Origin: Roseivirga misakiensis
Lineage (GTDB): Bacteria; Bacteroidota; Bacteroidia; Cytophagales; Cyclobacteriaceae
Direction: 5' to 3'
Assembly: GCF_001747105.1 (NCBI RefSeq)
Contig: NZ_MDGQ01000003.1
Coordinates: forward strand, 868,001-932,000
Length of the DNA stretch: 64,000 nt
Shown: piece by piece, positions 27,542 to 36,893 of the stretch
Position numbering within the stretch: position 1 is the stretch's first letter
Layout of the letters: every line of letters begins with the position of its first letter
The notes under the pieces: generated by a model
Database searches by the model: none
The model's input: only the letters and a program-made list of their open reading frames with translations
Told to the model about the DNA's origin: nothing
Position numbers and translations under genes: made by a program

Positions 27542-29866
27542 ATGAGTTTAAAAAGTAAGATCACCCAAAATAGACCACTACTGAAAAAGCTGACCATTGT
27601 GGCATGGGTGTTTTTTATTTTAGGCGTGATAGGACTGCCAACCTACATTTGGGCAGTTAGTTCAAATATGAATAATTGGTTTGGTGAATTGCCAAGTTAT
27701 AGCCAGTTAGAGAACCCCGATCTAAACCTTACCTCTACTCTCTATACATCTGATGGCCTACAGTTAGGCTCAGGCTATTTCCGGGATAATCGTAACCCAG
27801 TGACTTACGATCAATTGGGTGACAACCTTGTTAATGCCTTAACAGCCGCCGAGGATTTCCGTTTTGAAAGACACTCAGGAATTGACCTGCCAAGTATGTT
27901 TAGGGTAGCCTTTGGAGTACTTACGTTTAATCGAAAAGGTGGTGGTAGTACCATTAGCCAGCAATTGGCAAAGCAACTCTTTTCTACCAGGGTAATCACT
28001 GAGGATAAAAAGGGTAAGTTAGAAGGCCGCAATAAGTACCTAGATGAGTTGATTTATAAAACAAAGGAATGGGTACTTTCGGTAAGGTTAGAACGATCCT
28101 ACACCAAACAGGAAATTATGGCCATGTACTACAATACTGTAGAATTTGGCAACAACGCATTCGGCATTAAATCAGCGGCAAAAACCTATTTCAACAAACT
28201 TCCATCGGCACTGACAGTTTCTGAGGCGGCCGTACTCGCCGGTATGCAAAAAGGTGTGACTACTTACCGACCAGACATCAACCCTAACGCTTCTAAAAGA
28301 AGGAGGAATGTGGTAATGAACCAGATGGTGAAATACGACTTCTTATCACAAGAAGCCTATGACACGCTTAAAGTGCCGGACATAGAATTGAGCCTAAAAC
28401 AGCAAGATCAAAATACTGGATTAGCCCAATATTTCAGAGAAGTGGCCAGGGTGGACTTAAGAGAGCTTTGTAAAGAGCTCGGCTATGACCTGTATGCCGA
28501 TGGACTGAAAATTTTCACCACCATCGATAGCAGAATGCAAACATACGCTGAACAAGCCACTGACTCGGCGATGTCTAAACTTCAAGCGCTATTTGATAAA
28601 AAACTAACGGAAGAGGACCGATCGCTTTGGATAGATAGCAAAGGAAGACCAATACGAGATTTCTTGGAAGACAAAGTGTTGTCAAAATCTTCAGCATACA
28701 GAAACTTAGTGAAGCAATACGGGGAAGATTCAGATTCGGTCGACTACTACATGAACAAACCGAAAAATCTCACTGTATTTTCTTGGCAAGGCGAAATAGA
28801 TACTGTTATGAGTACTGTCGACTCAGTAAAGTATTATAAGCAATTTTTGCAAAGCGGATTCCTAGCCAGTGATCCTAAGACAGGTGCTATAAAAGCATGG
28901 GTTGGCGGTATTAACTTTAATTACTTCAAATACGACCACGTCAGAAGTGGTGGACGACAGCCTGGTTCCTTGTTCAAACCTTTTGTCTATGCCACGGCCG
29001 TTGAACAAGGTTACTCCCCGTGTTATGTCTTTAAAGATGAGGCGGTATCCATAGATATCCCCGACCAAGATGAACCTTGGAGCCCACAGAATGCAGAAGG
29101 TAGATTTAGTGGAAAAGAAATGACGCTAAAACAGGCCATGGCCAATTCCGTGAACTCAATTACAGCCAGAGTTATGGATATAGTAAAACCTGAAAAGGTG
29201 GTGGATATGACCAAGAGACTAGGAATTAAGAGTAGAATACCTCCATACTATTCGATAGCCTTAGGTACCGAGAATGCTACATTACACGAGCTCATTGGCG
29301 CTTACGGGGCTTTTGCCAATAAAGGCGTACATATAGAACCATACTATGTCAGCCGAATTGAAGATAGATTCGGGAATGTAATCTATAACGAGCCTCCTAG
29401 AAAAAGCAGGGCGATAAGTGAAGACGTAGCCTATGTAATGCTGAATATGCTTCAGGAAACCGTAAAATCAGGTTCAGGCCGAGGATTAAACTATACCTAT
29501 CAGTTAGTGGATGGTAAACAGGAGAAGAATGAGATTGGCGCAAAAACTGGTACAACACAAAATGCTTCAGACGGTTGGTTTATGGCGGTAACGAAAGATT
29601 TGGTTGCTGGTGCATGGGTCGGGGGCGATGATAGAGCCATACATTTCTCAAGTTGGATAGACGGCCAAGGTGCTAGAACCGCGATGCCAATTGTCGGTTT
29701 ATTTATGCAAAAGGTCTATGCCGATAGTACAATTGGAATAGAGCGATCATTTTTCGATAGACCTGCCGATTTGAACCGCGAAATAGATTGCCAGAAGTTC
29801 GCCGATATTGTTAGCCCATCTGATAGTACTATCATTTACGACGATGAAATCTATCAGCCGAAATAG
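27542..29866 (+). CDS. Class A penicillin-binding protein (PBP1A-type)
   Basis: Bifunctional peptidoglycan synthase anchored in the inner membrane (helix ~16-38). The glycosyltransferase 51 domain shows the catalytic 'AAEDFRFERHSG' (Glu104) and 'GGSTISQQLAKQLF' (134-147). The transpeptidase domain has the SxxK motif at Ser476-Lys479 ('PGSLFKP'), SxN at 536-538 and KTG at 668-670. All catalytic residues are intact and the 774-residue length is normal. The ATG follows the porW stop codon directly (TAA-ATG), so the two are surely one transcript. Confidence 0.95.
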   Translation: MSLKSKITQNRPLLKKLTIVAWVFFILGVIGLPTYIWAVSSNMNNWFGELPSYSQLENPDLNLTSTLYTSDGLQLGSGYFRDNRNPVTYDQLGDNLVNALTAAEDFRFERHSGIDLPSMFRVAFGVLTFNRKGGGSTISQQLAKQLFSTRVITEDKKGKLEGRNKYLDELIYKTKEWVLSVRLERSYTKQEIMAMYYNTVEFGNNAFGIKSAAKTYFNKLPSALTVSEAAVLAGMQKGVTTYRPDINPNASKRRRNVVMNQMVKYDFLSQEAYDTLKVPDIELSLKQQDQNTGLAQYFREVARVDLRELCKELGYDLYADGLKIFTTIDSRMQTYAEQATDSAMSKLQALFDKKLTEEDRSLWIDSKGRPIRDFLEDKVLSKSSAYRNLVKQYGEDSDSVDYYMNKPKNLTVFSWQGEIDTVMSTVDSVKYYKQFLQSGFLASDPKTGAIKAWVGGINFNYFKYDHVRSGGRQPGSLFKPFVYATAVEQGYSPCYVFKDEAVSIDIPDQDEPWSPQNAEGRFSGKEMTLKQAMANSVNSITARVMDIVKPEKVVDMTKRLGIKSRIPPYYSIALGTENATLHELIGAYGAFANKGVHIEPYYVSRIEDRFGNVIYNEPPRKSRAISEDVAYVMLNMLQETVKSGSGRGLNYTYQLVDGKQEKNEIGAKTGTTQNASDGWFMAVTKDLVAGAWVGGDDRAIHFSSWIDGQGARTAMPIVGLFMQKVYADSTIGIERSFFDRPADLNREIDCQKFADIVSPSDSTIIYDDEIYQPK

Positions 29867-29900
29867 ACAGATCTCGACATTCCTCTAAACTCAAGTGAAT

Positions 29901-29932
29901 TTTGGGCATTGACTTGGCTCAAGATACTTTAC
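29901..29932 (+). promoter_or_regulatory. Candidate uvrC promoter
   Basis: TTTG at 29901-29904 and TACTTTAC at 29925-29932 are 20 bases apart, a good fit to the Bacteroidota -33/-7 layout with six of eight matches in the -7 box. The ATG of uvrC is 17 bases further on. Confidence 0.4.
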
Positions 29933-29948
29933 CTACTAATTTCGGTTT

Positions 29949-31757
29949 ATGGAGGTAACTCGATTCAGCCCATCAGAAATATCTAAGCTTCCTGATAGCC
30001 CTGGGGTTTATCGGTATTTCAACGAAGAAGGCATACTGATCTACGTGGGTAAAGCCAAAAGCCTACGAAAACGAGTTTCGAGTTATTTCAATAAAAATCA
30101 AGGAGTAAATCGTAAGACGAAGAGACTTGTCACTGAGATAAAAGCGATTGAAATCACGCTCGTAAATTCGGAATTTGATGCTTTGTTGTTGGAGAATAAT
30201 CTTATCAAGCAAAACCAACCGAAGTATAATATTCTGCTCAAAGATGATAAGACGTTTCCCTACATCTGTGTTTCCAATGAGCGATTTCCGCGGGTCTATA
30301 GTACCAGAAAGCTGATACACTCAAATGGGACTTACTTTGGCCCTTATGCCAATGTGAAAGTCATGAATAACGTATTGAAATTGATCAACACACTATTTAC
30401 TCTGAGAACTTGCCGCTTCGATTTATCAGAAGAGAATATAAACAAAGGCAAATTCAAAGTTTGCCTGGAATACCATATAGGAAATTGTAAAGGCCCGTGT
30501 GAAGGTCTTCAAAGTGAGGAAGAATACCTGAAGGACATTGATCAGGCCAAAAACATTCTCAAGGGTAACTTATCTATTCCAAAGAATTACTTCAAAGAGC
30601 GGATGATTGAGGCTTCCACGCAATTGGAGTTTGAGCAAGCGCAACGCTTTAAAGAAAAACTAGATATGGTAGATAGGTTTCAGTCGAAATCTATTGTGGT
30701 CAGCCCTAAAATTGCCGACCTGGACGTGTTCACCATCATAGCTGATGAAAAATATGCTTTTGTCAATTACTTGAGGATCAAAAACGGCACGATCAACCTA
30801 TCTCAAACTTCAGAAGTCAAGAAAAAGCTCAATGAATCGGATGAGGAAATTCTAATGCTTCTTTTGGTTCAGCTTAGGGACCAATATCAGAGTAGTGCCA
30901 AGGAAGTTCTCGTGAATAAGCCTGTTTCTTTTGTTTCGGAAAACTTCAAAACGATCCAACCACAGATAGGTGATAAAAAGAAATTGATTGATCTATCATT
31001 AAAGAATGCTCTGTTTGCAAAGAAGGAGAAGTATGCTGCTTTAGAAAATGTCAAGGACAAAGGGAATAGGGTACTAAAACAGCTTCAAAGCGATTTACAG
31101 TTAAAAGAGTTACCAACCCATATCGAGTGTTTTGATAACTCAAATATTCAAGGTACAAACCCTGTGGCCTCCATGGTGTGCTTCAAAATGGGACGCCCAT
31201 CCAAGAAAGACTATCGCCATTATAAAATCAAAACAGTGGTAGGACCAGACGACTTCGGTTCAATGAAAGAGGTAGTCGGGAGACGCTATAAACGCTTGGT
31301 AGAGGAGAACTCGCCATTACCAAAACTTATCGTTATTGATGGTGGTAAAGGACAATTAAACGCAGCCTGCGACGCTCTAGTGGAACTAAACCTTTATGGG
31401 AAAATTCCGATCATTGGTATCGCCAAACGTTTAGAAGAACTCTATTTTCCCGGCGACCAATTCCCTTTACACATTGACAAGAAATCGGAAGCCCTGCGTT
31501 TAATTCAAAGGTTGAGGGACGAAGCTCATCGATTTGCGATTACTTTCCATAGAGACCTTAGAAGTAAGAACAGTTTTCAATTTGAGTTGGAGAATGTCAA
31601 AGGTCTAGGTCGCGTTACTGTTGACAAGCTATTGAAAGAATTTAGAACGATGAGTAAAATTGAAGCCGCCAGTACGGAAGAACTCATCCCTATAGTAGGA
31701 GAAGCTAGAGCAAGGCTTATTCAGAATTTCTTCCAACAAAAAGAACAAAAAAAATAG
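29949..31757 (+). CDS. uvrC: Excinuclease ABC subunit C
   Basis: Nuclease of nucleotide excision repair that cuts on both sides of a UvrB-bound lesion. The 602-residue protein has the GIY-YIG domain at the N-terminus ('GVYRYFNEEG...IYVGKAKSLRKRVSSYF'), a cysteine cluster ('TCRFDL...CLEYHIGNCKGPC'), the UVR motif around 215-250, the RNase H-like C domain ('IECFDNSNIQGT...VIDGGKGQ') and a terminal helix-hairpin-helix. The last codons are lysine-rich because they double as the U-tract of the terminator of the convergent gld operon. Confidence 0.97.
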   Translation: MEVTRFSPSEISKLPDSPGVYRYFNEEGILIYVGKAKSLRKRVSSYFNKNQGVNRKTKRLVTEIKAIEITLVNSEFDALLLENNLIKQNQPKYNILLKDDKTFPYICVSNERFPRVYSTRKLIHSNGTYFGPYANVKVMNNVLKLINTLFTLRTCRFDLSEENINKGKFKVCLEYHIGNCKGPCEGLQSEEEYLKDIDQAKNILKGNLSIPKNYFKERMIEASTQLEFEQAQRFKEKLDMVDRFQSKSIVVSPKIADLDVFTIIADEKYAFVNYLRIKNGTINLSQTSEVKKKLNESDEEILMLLLVQLRDQYQSSAKEVLVNKPVSFVSENFKTIQPQIGDKKKLIDLSLKNALFAKKEKYAALENVKDKGNRVLKQLQSDLQLKELPTHIECFDNSNIQGTNPVASMVCFKMGRPSKKDYRHYKIKTVVGPDDFGSMKEVVGRRYKRLVEENSPLPKLIVIDGGKGQLNAACDALVELNLYGKIPIIGIAKRLEELYFPGDQFPLHIDKKSEALRLIQRLRDEAHRFAITFHRDLRSKNSFQFELENVKGLGRVTVDKLLKEFRTMSKIEAASTEELIPIVGEARARLIQNFFQQKEQKK

Positions 31758-31774
31758 CCTTGATTTCTCAAGGC
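31746..31774 (-). terminator. Terminator of the gldKLMN transcript, embedded in the end of uvrC
   Basis: GCCTTGA (31757-31763) and TCAAGGC (31768-31774) form a perfect seven-pair stem with a four-base loop. Read on the minus strand it is followed by TATTTTTTTTGTTC, a strong U-tract complementary to the A-rich last codons of uvrC. It lies 28 bases after the gldN stop. On the plus strand the following bases are only moderately T-rich, so it may be weaker for uvrC. Confidence 0.82.
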
Positions 31775-31802
31775 CATTTCAAATTCATTTATTCTTTCAA
31801 GA

Positions 31803-32843
31803 TTAGTATTCCCAAAGATTATGCATCTTCTCAAGCAGTTCATTTCGCTTTTTGCGCGCTAATTCTATAATTGAATAATCATAGTCGGCTTTTCCATATA
31901 GCGTCTGAATATTGCTATCATCAGGATTCTGGAATTTAGTAATGTAACTACTAAATAGCCTTAAGTCGAAAGCATGTGAGAAATTGATCTCTTTATTTCT
32001 CGGGTTTCTTGGGTTGTACCAATAAGCCTTATTCTTATTTGATTCAGCGAAAACCTTTTCAACATAGTTAGCAAAGTCTTGATACTTTACGCGAACAATT
32101 TCACGCTCAGTACCATCAACTGATGCCGTTGAAGGTGATATCAAGCTAATAGATACAATATCCCATTTAGCAACAGACTCGTTTCTATCAAAGATTAAGT
32201 CTTCTTCTATTAATAACACGTTTAGGTTTCCTTTAATGGCAGGATCTAAAGCCTTCGCTGCAGATCTAGCTGAATACTCTAAATCAATGATAGAGTCTAA
32301 CCTCGCACTAGTATAATTCTCGTAAATACCACCGTCTCTAAGCTTCAAAGCTGTTCTATCCCTGGATCTAAGAGACTCATCATAGTTTCCTTGCTGAGTT
32401 GAATAATCAGACATCGCCTGATTGAAATCCTCTTGTAACATGATATCCTCCTCTTCAAAGCCCGTAGAGCCATCCTCCAAAGTCAAGTATGGAGTAATAC
32501 CCGATACCTGATCCAAAGCCTCATTTTTCGCATTATAGAATTCGTTGATACCATCAACTAAGAGTTGTGTGATTCTAGAATCCTTGGCATTCCAAGGTTG
32601 GTTCATTTTCTCGCTAAAGTTTAGTTTAGACCAAAGTCGAATACTAAACATCACATCCTCATCTCTGATTGGGCGAACAGAAAAGTCATTATGTATTTTA
32701 CGAGCGCTATTGAGGCCTGCTACTTTAGTAGTACTCTCAAGCGTACGTAAAAATTTTGCTGGATCAACCCCTGTACCTTCCTCTTGGGCAACGACAGAAA
32801 TCGACAGAACCAACAATAACAAACAGCTTAACTTTCTCCACAT
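31803..32843 (-). CDS. gldN: T9SS ring component GldN/PorN
   Basis: Periplasmic protein that, with the lipoprotein GldK/PorK, forms the large outer-membrane-associated ring of the T9SS. The 346-residue protein has a signal peptide ending near 'SVVAQ', the conserved GldN core with 'RPIRDEDVMFSIRLWSKLNFSEKMN' (residues ~57-81) and a C-terminal 'KWDIVSISLISPS' to 'YGKADYDYSII' region. It follows gldM by 11 bases and is last in the operon. Confidence 0.95.
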   Translation of the reverse strand: MWRKLSCLLLLVLSISVVAQEEGTGVDPAKFLRTLESTTKVAGLNSARKIHNDFSVRPIRDEDVMFSIRLWSKLNFSEKMNQPWNAKDSRITQLLVDGINEFYNAKNEALDQVSGITPYLTLEDGSTGFEEEDIMLQEDFNQAMSDYSTQQGNYDESLRSRDRTALKLRDGGIYENYTSARLDSIIDLEYSARSAAKALDPAIKGNLNVLLIEEDLIFDRNESVAKWDIVSISLISPSTASVDGTEREIVRVKYQDFANYVEKVFAESNKNKAYWYNPRNPRNKEINFSHAFDLRLFSSYITKFQNPDDSNIQTLYGKADYDYSIIELARKKRNELLEKMHNLWEY

Positions 32844-32854
32844 AATCTTAAATT

Positions 32855-34663
32855 CTAGTTAATTGTCATTTCAACCACACCAGTGAATGGAATTGGAATT
32901 TGCTTGTTAGCATAGTTCACTCTTGAAATCTCACTGATTGCCACAACTAAACGCTGACCTGACCTCATTCGTGAACGAATGGATGCTAGATCGACTTCTG
33001 TCTTCAGACCATCTATGTCAATAGACGCAATTCGGTTTTTACCAGAAGAAATTGTGATCAAACCTTTAGTTACAAAAAAGTTAGCATCATCTGGGTACTT
33101 ACTTTCAAAACCCGCATCAGCCTTTAAATTCAACGTAACCGTTGATGGGATATTATCTATTCCCACATTAGCATCGTAAGGGTTTCCGTCTACTCTTACT
33201 TCAAACGAAGGAAGAGGGACATTTCTTGCCTCAAACTCTCTTGAATCGATATACTGACCTGCACTTGAGACATCAATTTTAACAGCTCTGTTATTTGGTA
33301 CAATTGAAACCTCACCCTTTTTTGAACCTTGTGTTACTGTGCCTCCAGTAATACGGAAAGAAGGCTGGTAAGCAGGTCCAAGTGCTGGTACATTAATATT
33401 CAAATCATTTCTACAGTCTAAGTATAGGACATCCACTGACTGCGAACGAACATCAATTACAGGTCTTGCCACGAAATATTCATGGGTGGTAGTTCTCGTA
33501 ATCTCTTCACCAGTACCATCCTCAGCCACGATTTCTACTTCAAATGACTTCTTCGCCAATCCATTGGCATCATAGTCAGATAATGCTGCAGAAGCTTTTG
33601 TTGTATACAAACCTCTACCGTTAACTACATCAATCTCCTCACCATTTATTCTCACTTTTGGATTCAATTTAGAGTTACCCAACGTCAAGAATGTCTGCGC
33701 ATTGAAGTCCAAACCAGCGGTTACAATGTTCGACTCTGATAACACAATCGCTTGCGCATAATCAATACCTGCAAACTGACGGTCAAGAAAATCATCTGGA
33801 TCAATGTCAGTGCTAGCACTTCCATTAGAAGGATTACTTGGGCTACTTTGTGGTGTTTGTGCTACATCATCATTTGAAGCTTGCGGTTGTGGGCTAGCGC
33901 TTGGCGTTGCCGGCGCTGCTGATAAACCTCCCAGAGAACGAATGCTACTAGGATCAACAGTTACTGCTGTACCTACCAAAGACTTTAGTTTATTCAAAGC
34001 CACAGCTTCTTTGCTATAGATTTGATTTTTATAGAACGTCAATTGCGTTAAAACCGAAGCCAACGGTGCTTTGTAGAAGTTAAACTCAGAAAAGCCTTTC
34101 TTCTTCTCCTCTTGATTATCTTCATAAAACTTAATTCCGTTTGCATCTAAAGCGATACTCTCCATCCATTTCGGTGACATTCCTCCTTTTTCTAAATCAC
34201 TCACTGCAGCATTTACTTGCACTGGAAATGCATCTAGAACAGCTTTTAGAGAATCACCGTAATGCCTTTCATATAGGTAGTTAGATGGCTCCTCTATCTT
34301 CTTGAGGGTAGATCGCTTATAGACTTTAGCGGTATCACCACCACTTGCCTCAGCGCCAACATCCAATTTCATTTGCTCTATGTAGCCAATTACACCTCTG
34401 GTATAAGCTCTGATATTTTCGGCAGTTTTTTGTACTGCTATATCTCCAGGTTTACTTCCCTGGTTGCTTACATCAGACTGAATTGTTGTTAGAATTGTCT
34501 CGTTATAATCGAGTAGTGAACTATTAGATACCTCTAAGCCACTTTCCATTAATACAAACTTCTCAAGAACCGAGTCCTTGATCTGTAAGGCCAAAAGAGC
34601 AGTCAGCACGAGATACATCATGCCAATCATCTTCTGCCTTGGGGTTTCCTTACCTCCTGCCAT
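32855..34663 (-). CDS. gldM: T9SS/gliding motor protein GldM/PorM
   Basis: Inner-membrane protein with one N-terminal helix and a long periplasmic arm that couples the proton-driven motor to the GldK-GldN ring. The start 'MAGGKETPRQKMIGMMYLVL' contains Arg9 and Tyr17, residues known to be conserved and functionally important in the family. A low-complexity linker rich in Ala, Ser, Pro and Gln (about residues 250-290) separates the coiled N-terminal part from the C-terminal domains. Length 602 is longer than the ~510-520 common in Flavobacteriia. It follows gldL by 10 bases. Confidence 0.96.
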   Translation of the reverse strand: MAGGKETPRQKMIGMMYLVLTALLALQIKDSVLEKFVLMESGLEVSNSSLLDYNETILTTIQSDVSNQGSKPGDIAVQKTAENIRAYTRGVIGYIEQMKLDVGAEASGGDTAKVYKRSTLKKIEEPSNYLYERHYGDSLKAVLDAFPVQVNAAVSDLEKGGMSPKWMESIALDANGIKFYEDNQEEKKKGFSEFNFYKAPLASVLTQLTFYKNQIYSKEAVALNKLKSLVGTAVTVDPSSIRSLGGLSAAPATPSASPQPQASNDDVAQTPQSSPSNPSNGSASTDIDPDDFLDRQFAGIDYAQAIVLSESNIVTAGLDFNAQTFLTLGNSKLNPKVRINGEEIDVVNGRGLYTTKASAALSDYDANGLAKKSFEVEIVAEDGTGEEITRTTTHEYFVARPVIDVRSQSVDVLYLDCRNDLNINVPALGPAYQPSFRITGGTVTQGSKKGEVSIVPNNRAVKIDVSSAGQYIDSREFEARNVPLPSFEVRVDGNPYDANVGIDNIPSTVTLNLKADAGFESKYPDDANFFVTKGLITISSGKNRIASIDIDGLKTEVDLASIRSRMRSGQRLVVAISEISRVNYANKQIPIPFTGVVEMTIN

Positions 34664-34673
34664 AATCCTTCAA

Positions 34674-35483
34674 TTATGAGTTAGTTTGTTTCATAGCAGA
34701 TAACATAGCCCCGTATACCTTATTTAAGGAAGTAACGTTGGTATTCAATTTGGCCATTTGGCCTTGTAATTCTTCAGTTTGCTTCGCTGTATTCATGGCA
34801 CCTTTAATCATAGTCTCCATGTTAGCCAAGTAACCTTTCATGTATTTAGCGACTGATTCAGTATCAGCCAATTCGGATTTGTATGCTCCACTTAATGCTT
34901 GGAGTTGCGTAGCAGCCTCTTTTAACTGAGCTTGGTAGGCTTCAGTAGCGCCTTTTAGTTGAGTTTGATTAGCTCCAGAGCCTTTTACGGATGTCGCTAC
35001 TTCACTGAAAGCAGTGGCTGCTTGCGAAGTGGAAGCATCGATTTTAGCCAATGCTGCAGCGGCAGTTTTAGCATTTTTAGCGTACTCATCAGTAGCTACT
35101 GATGCACTAGACATATTGGCCATTTGCTTAGCGTTTGTTGCTAAGTTGTCCATACCTGCCTTTAAATTTTGAAGTCCTTCTTTATTGAAGGCAGCTTCTT
35201 TCAGTACTTTTTGAAAAGAGATATCATCTTTACTTCCTTGACCATTACTAGATCCTTCCTTTGAATGATCGTAGAGTAGTTTGGTGTAATCGGTTTGTTT
35301 CGGTTCAAAAGCAGAGAAAGCAAAAATTAAGGCTTCAACGCTAAGTCCAGTTACAAGCATTGCCGTAGCACCGGTCCATCCTTCCAACTTAAACATAGCC
35401 CCAATAATTACAACAGACGCTCCTAGTCCGTATATCTTGGGCATGACATTGCCATAAAATTTGTTTACTAAATTACTAGCCAT
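34674..35483 (-). CDS. gldL: T9SS/gliding motor protein GldL/PorL
   Basis: Inner-membrane partner of GldM; five GldL around two GldM helices form the proton-driven rotary motor. Two membrane helices at about 18-33 and 38-58, the second with the conserved Glu50 ('LSVEALIFAFSAFEP'), and then a long cytoplasmic Ala/Gln-rich coiled-coil tail to residue 269. The gap to gldK is 47 bases. All hallmark features are intact. Confidence 0.96.
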   Translation of the reverse strand: MASNLVNKFYGNVMPKIYGLGASVVIIGAMFKLEGWTGATAMLVTGLSVEALIFAFSAFEPKQTDYTKLLYDHSKEGSSNGQGSKDDISFQKVLKEAAFNKEGLQNLKAGMDNLATNAKQMANMSSASVATDEYAKNAKTAAAALAKIDASTSQAATAFSEVATSVKGSGANQTQLKGATEAYQAQLKEAATQLQALSGAYKSELADTESVAKYMKGYLANMETMIKGAMNTAKQTEELQGQMAKLNTNVTSLNKVYGAMLSAMKQTNS

Positions 35484-35530
35484 TTTTTTATTCAGTTAGG
35501 TTGAGTATTAATTGTATTAGGTGAAATCTT

Positions 35531-36763
35531 TTATTGTTGTTCTTGTCCTAGGTAATCCATTACACATCTGAATCCGATTGACGCCGAAGCCACATCGCGA
35601 TATTCAAATGATCTTGTCCCTGTTTGGATATAGTATGCAACATCGTTCCAAGCGCCCCCTCTAACTACTTTCTTTCCATAGTGAGGGTTATCAGCTTGTG
35701 TATCTGGATCGTAAAGGAAGAGAGGATTTAAATCCCAAACCAATGGGTTATAAACTGGTGAAAAGTCATCTCTACACCATTCAGCTACATTTCCAGCCAT
35801 ATTGAAAAGATTGAATGGATTTGGCAAAAAGGCATTTACAGGAGCCGTATATACATGACCATCATCGGCATAAGCACCTCTACCTGGCTTAAAGTTTGCT
35901 AAAAAACATCCATCCTTATTTCTAGTATATGGATTACCCCATGGGTATTTAACTATTTCTCTGCCGCCACGTGCAGCATATTCCCATTCTGCTTCTGTTG
36001 GCATTCTAAATTTAGGATATCTCGTCTCGATTGGTGATGTGTCAACAAATGTACTGACTTCTGCTCCTGTGGCTGCACCCGTTCCAGCTGGTCCAACTGG
36101 TGTTGCACCCAGCACTGGTCCAATATCTGCAGCAGCGTCGGCAGATTTTCTCTTTCCACCAAAAAGACCTCCACCACCGCTTCTGCCTTCATATTTAGCC
36201 TGCTGGCCGTTGTTTAACCAAATTGTTCTCCATTCTGCAAACTTTTCAGCTGCATCATAACTCACACCTACTACAGGGTAGTTATCGAAAGAAACATGTA
36301 CGTCGTAATACTGCACCATACGATCGGCATAGTGGTACGAAAATTCTTCCTCCCAAACTTTAGGGTTTGGCATTACTGAAGCAATCATCGTTGCGTCCCA
36401 GTAACGATCTCCATTTTGAGCTAATTCAGAAACATGGTAAAGGAATTGTCTGTATTCGTTATTCGTAATCTCTTCGGAATCCATGAAGAATGGACTAACC
36501 GTGATTTGTCTATTGAAGTTGATTTGCGAGGCGGCAACATCTTCATCAGCTTGGCCCATATAAAAGGTTCCTCCAGTAATCGGAACCATTCCGTAAGGTA
36601 ATTCTTGGTACCAACCATCTCGATCGAGAACGCCTAGTAGCTGACCATCTTCGATAAGCTTAGATTCCTTACCCCCGCCTGCTAAAAAGCCATCGAACAT
36701 ACTACAACTGACTCCAGAGCCGAGCAATAGTACAATCATAAGACCCAGTAACGTCTTTCTCAT
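35531..36763 (-). CDS. gldK: T9SS ring lipoprotein GldK/PorK
   Basis: Outer-membrane lipoprotein, partner of GldN in the T9SS ring. From the ATG at 36763 it has a lipoprotein signal ending 'GVSC' (Cys20), then a formylglycine-generating-enzyme-like fold ('PITGGTFYMGQADED', 'MPTEAEWEYAARGG', 'NMAGNVAEWCRDDF', 'VRGGAWNDVAYYIQ') used here as a structural domain. A low-complexity Gly/Ala-rich insertion (about residues 190-240) interrupts the domain just before 'YPKFRMPTEAEW'. The longer frame to 36808 would put 15 extra residues ahead of a perfect signal peptide, so the internal ATG is preferred. It is 130 bases behind porP, so it may also have its own promoter. Confidence 0.94.
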   Translation of the reverse strand: MRKTLLGLMIVLLLGSGVSCSMFDGFLAGGGKESKLIEDGQLLGVLDRDGWYQELPYGMVPITGGTFYMGQADEDVAASQINFNRQITVSPFFMDSEEITNNEYRQFLYHVSELAQNGDRYWDATMIASVMPNPKVWEEEFSYHYADRMVQYYDVHVSFDNYPVVGVSYDAAEKFAEWRTIWLNNGQQAKYEGRSGGGGLFGGKRKSADAAADIGPVLGATPVGPAGTGAATGAEVSTFVDTSPIETRYPKFRMPTEAEWEYAARGGREIVKYPWGNPYTRNKDGCFLANFKPGRGAYADDGHVYTAPVNAFLPNPFNLFNMAGNVAEWCRDDFSPVYNPLVWDLNPLFLYDPDTQADNPHYGKKVVRGGAWNDVAYYIQTGTRSFEYRDVASASIGFRCVMDYLGQEQQ

Positions 36764-36893
36764 CCTTTCAGTTTTTATAGTTTTCCCCTCGGCGTATCTG
36801 AGACACACCCACCAGGAATTAGTATTTTATTGTTTTTGATCTGAAGCACTGTCCAAGTTACTTTCCTCATAACTGTGCAACGGATCATTCTGT

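Noticed and set aside
35531-36763. GldK as a sulfatase-activating (formylglycine-generating) enzyme
   Set aside because: The fold is FGE-like, but the lipoprotein signal and position before gldLMN identify the T9SS ring protein.
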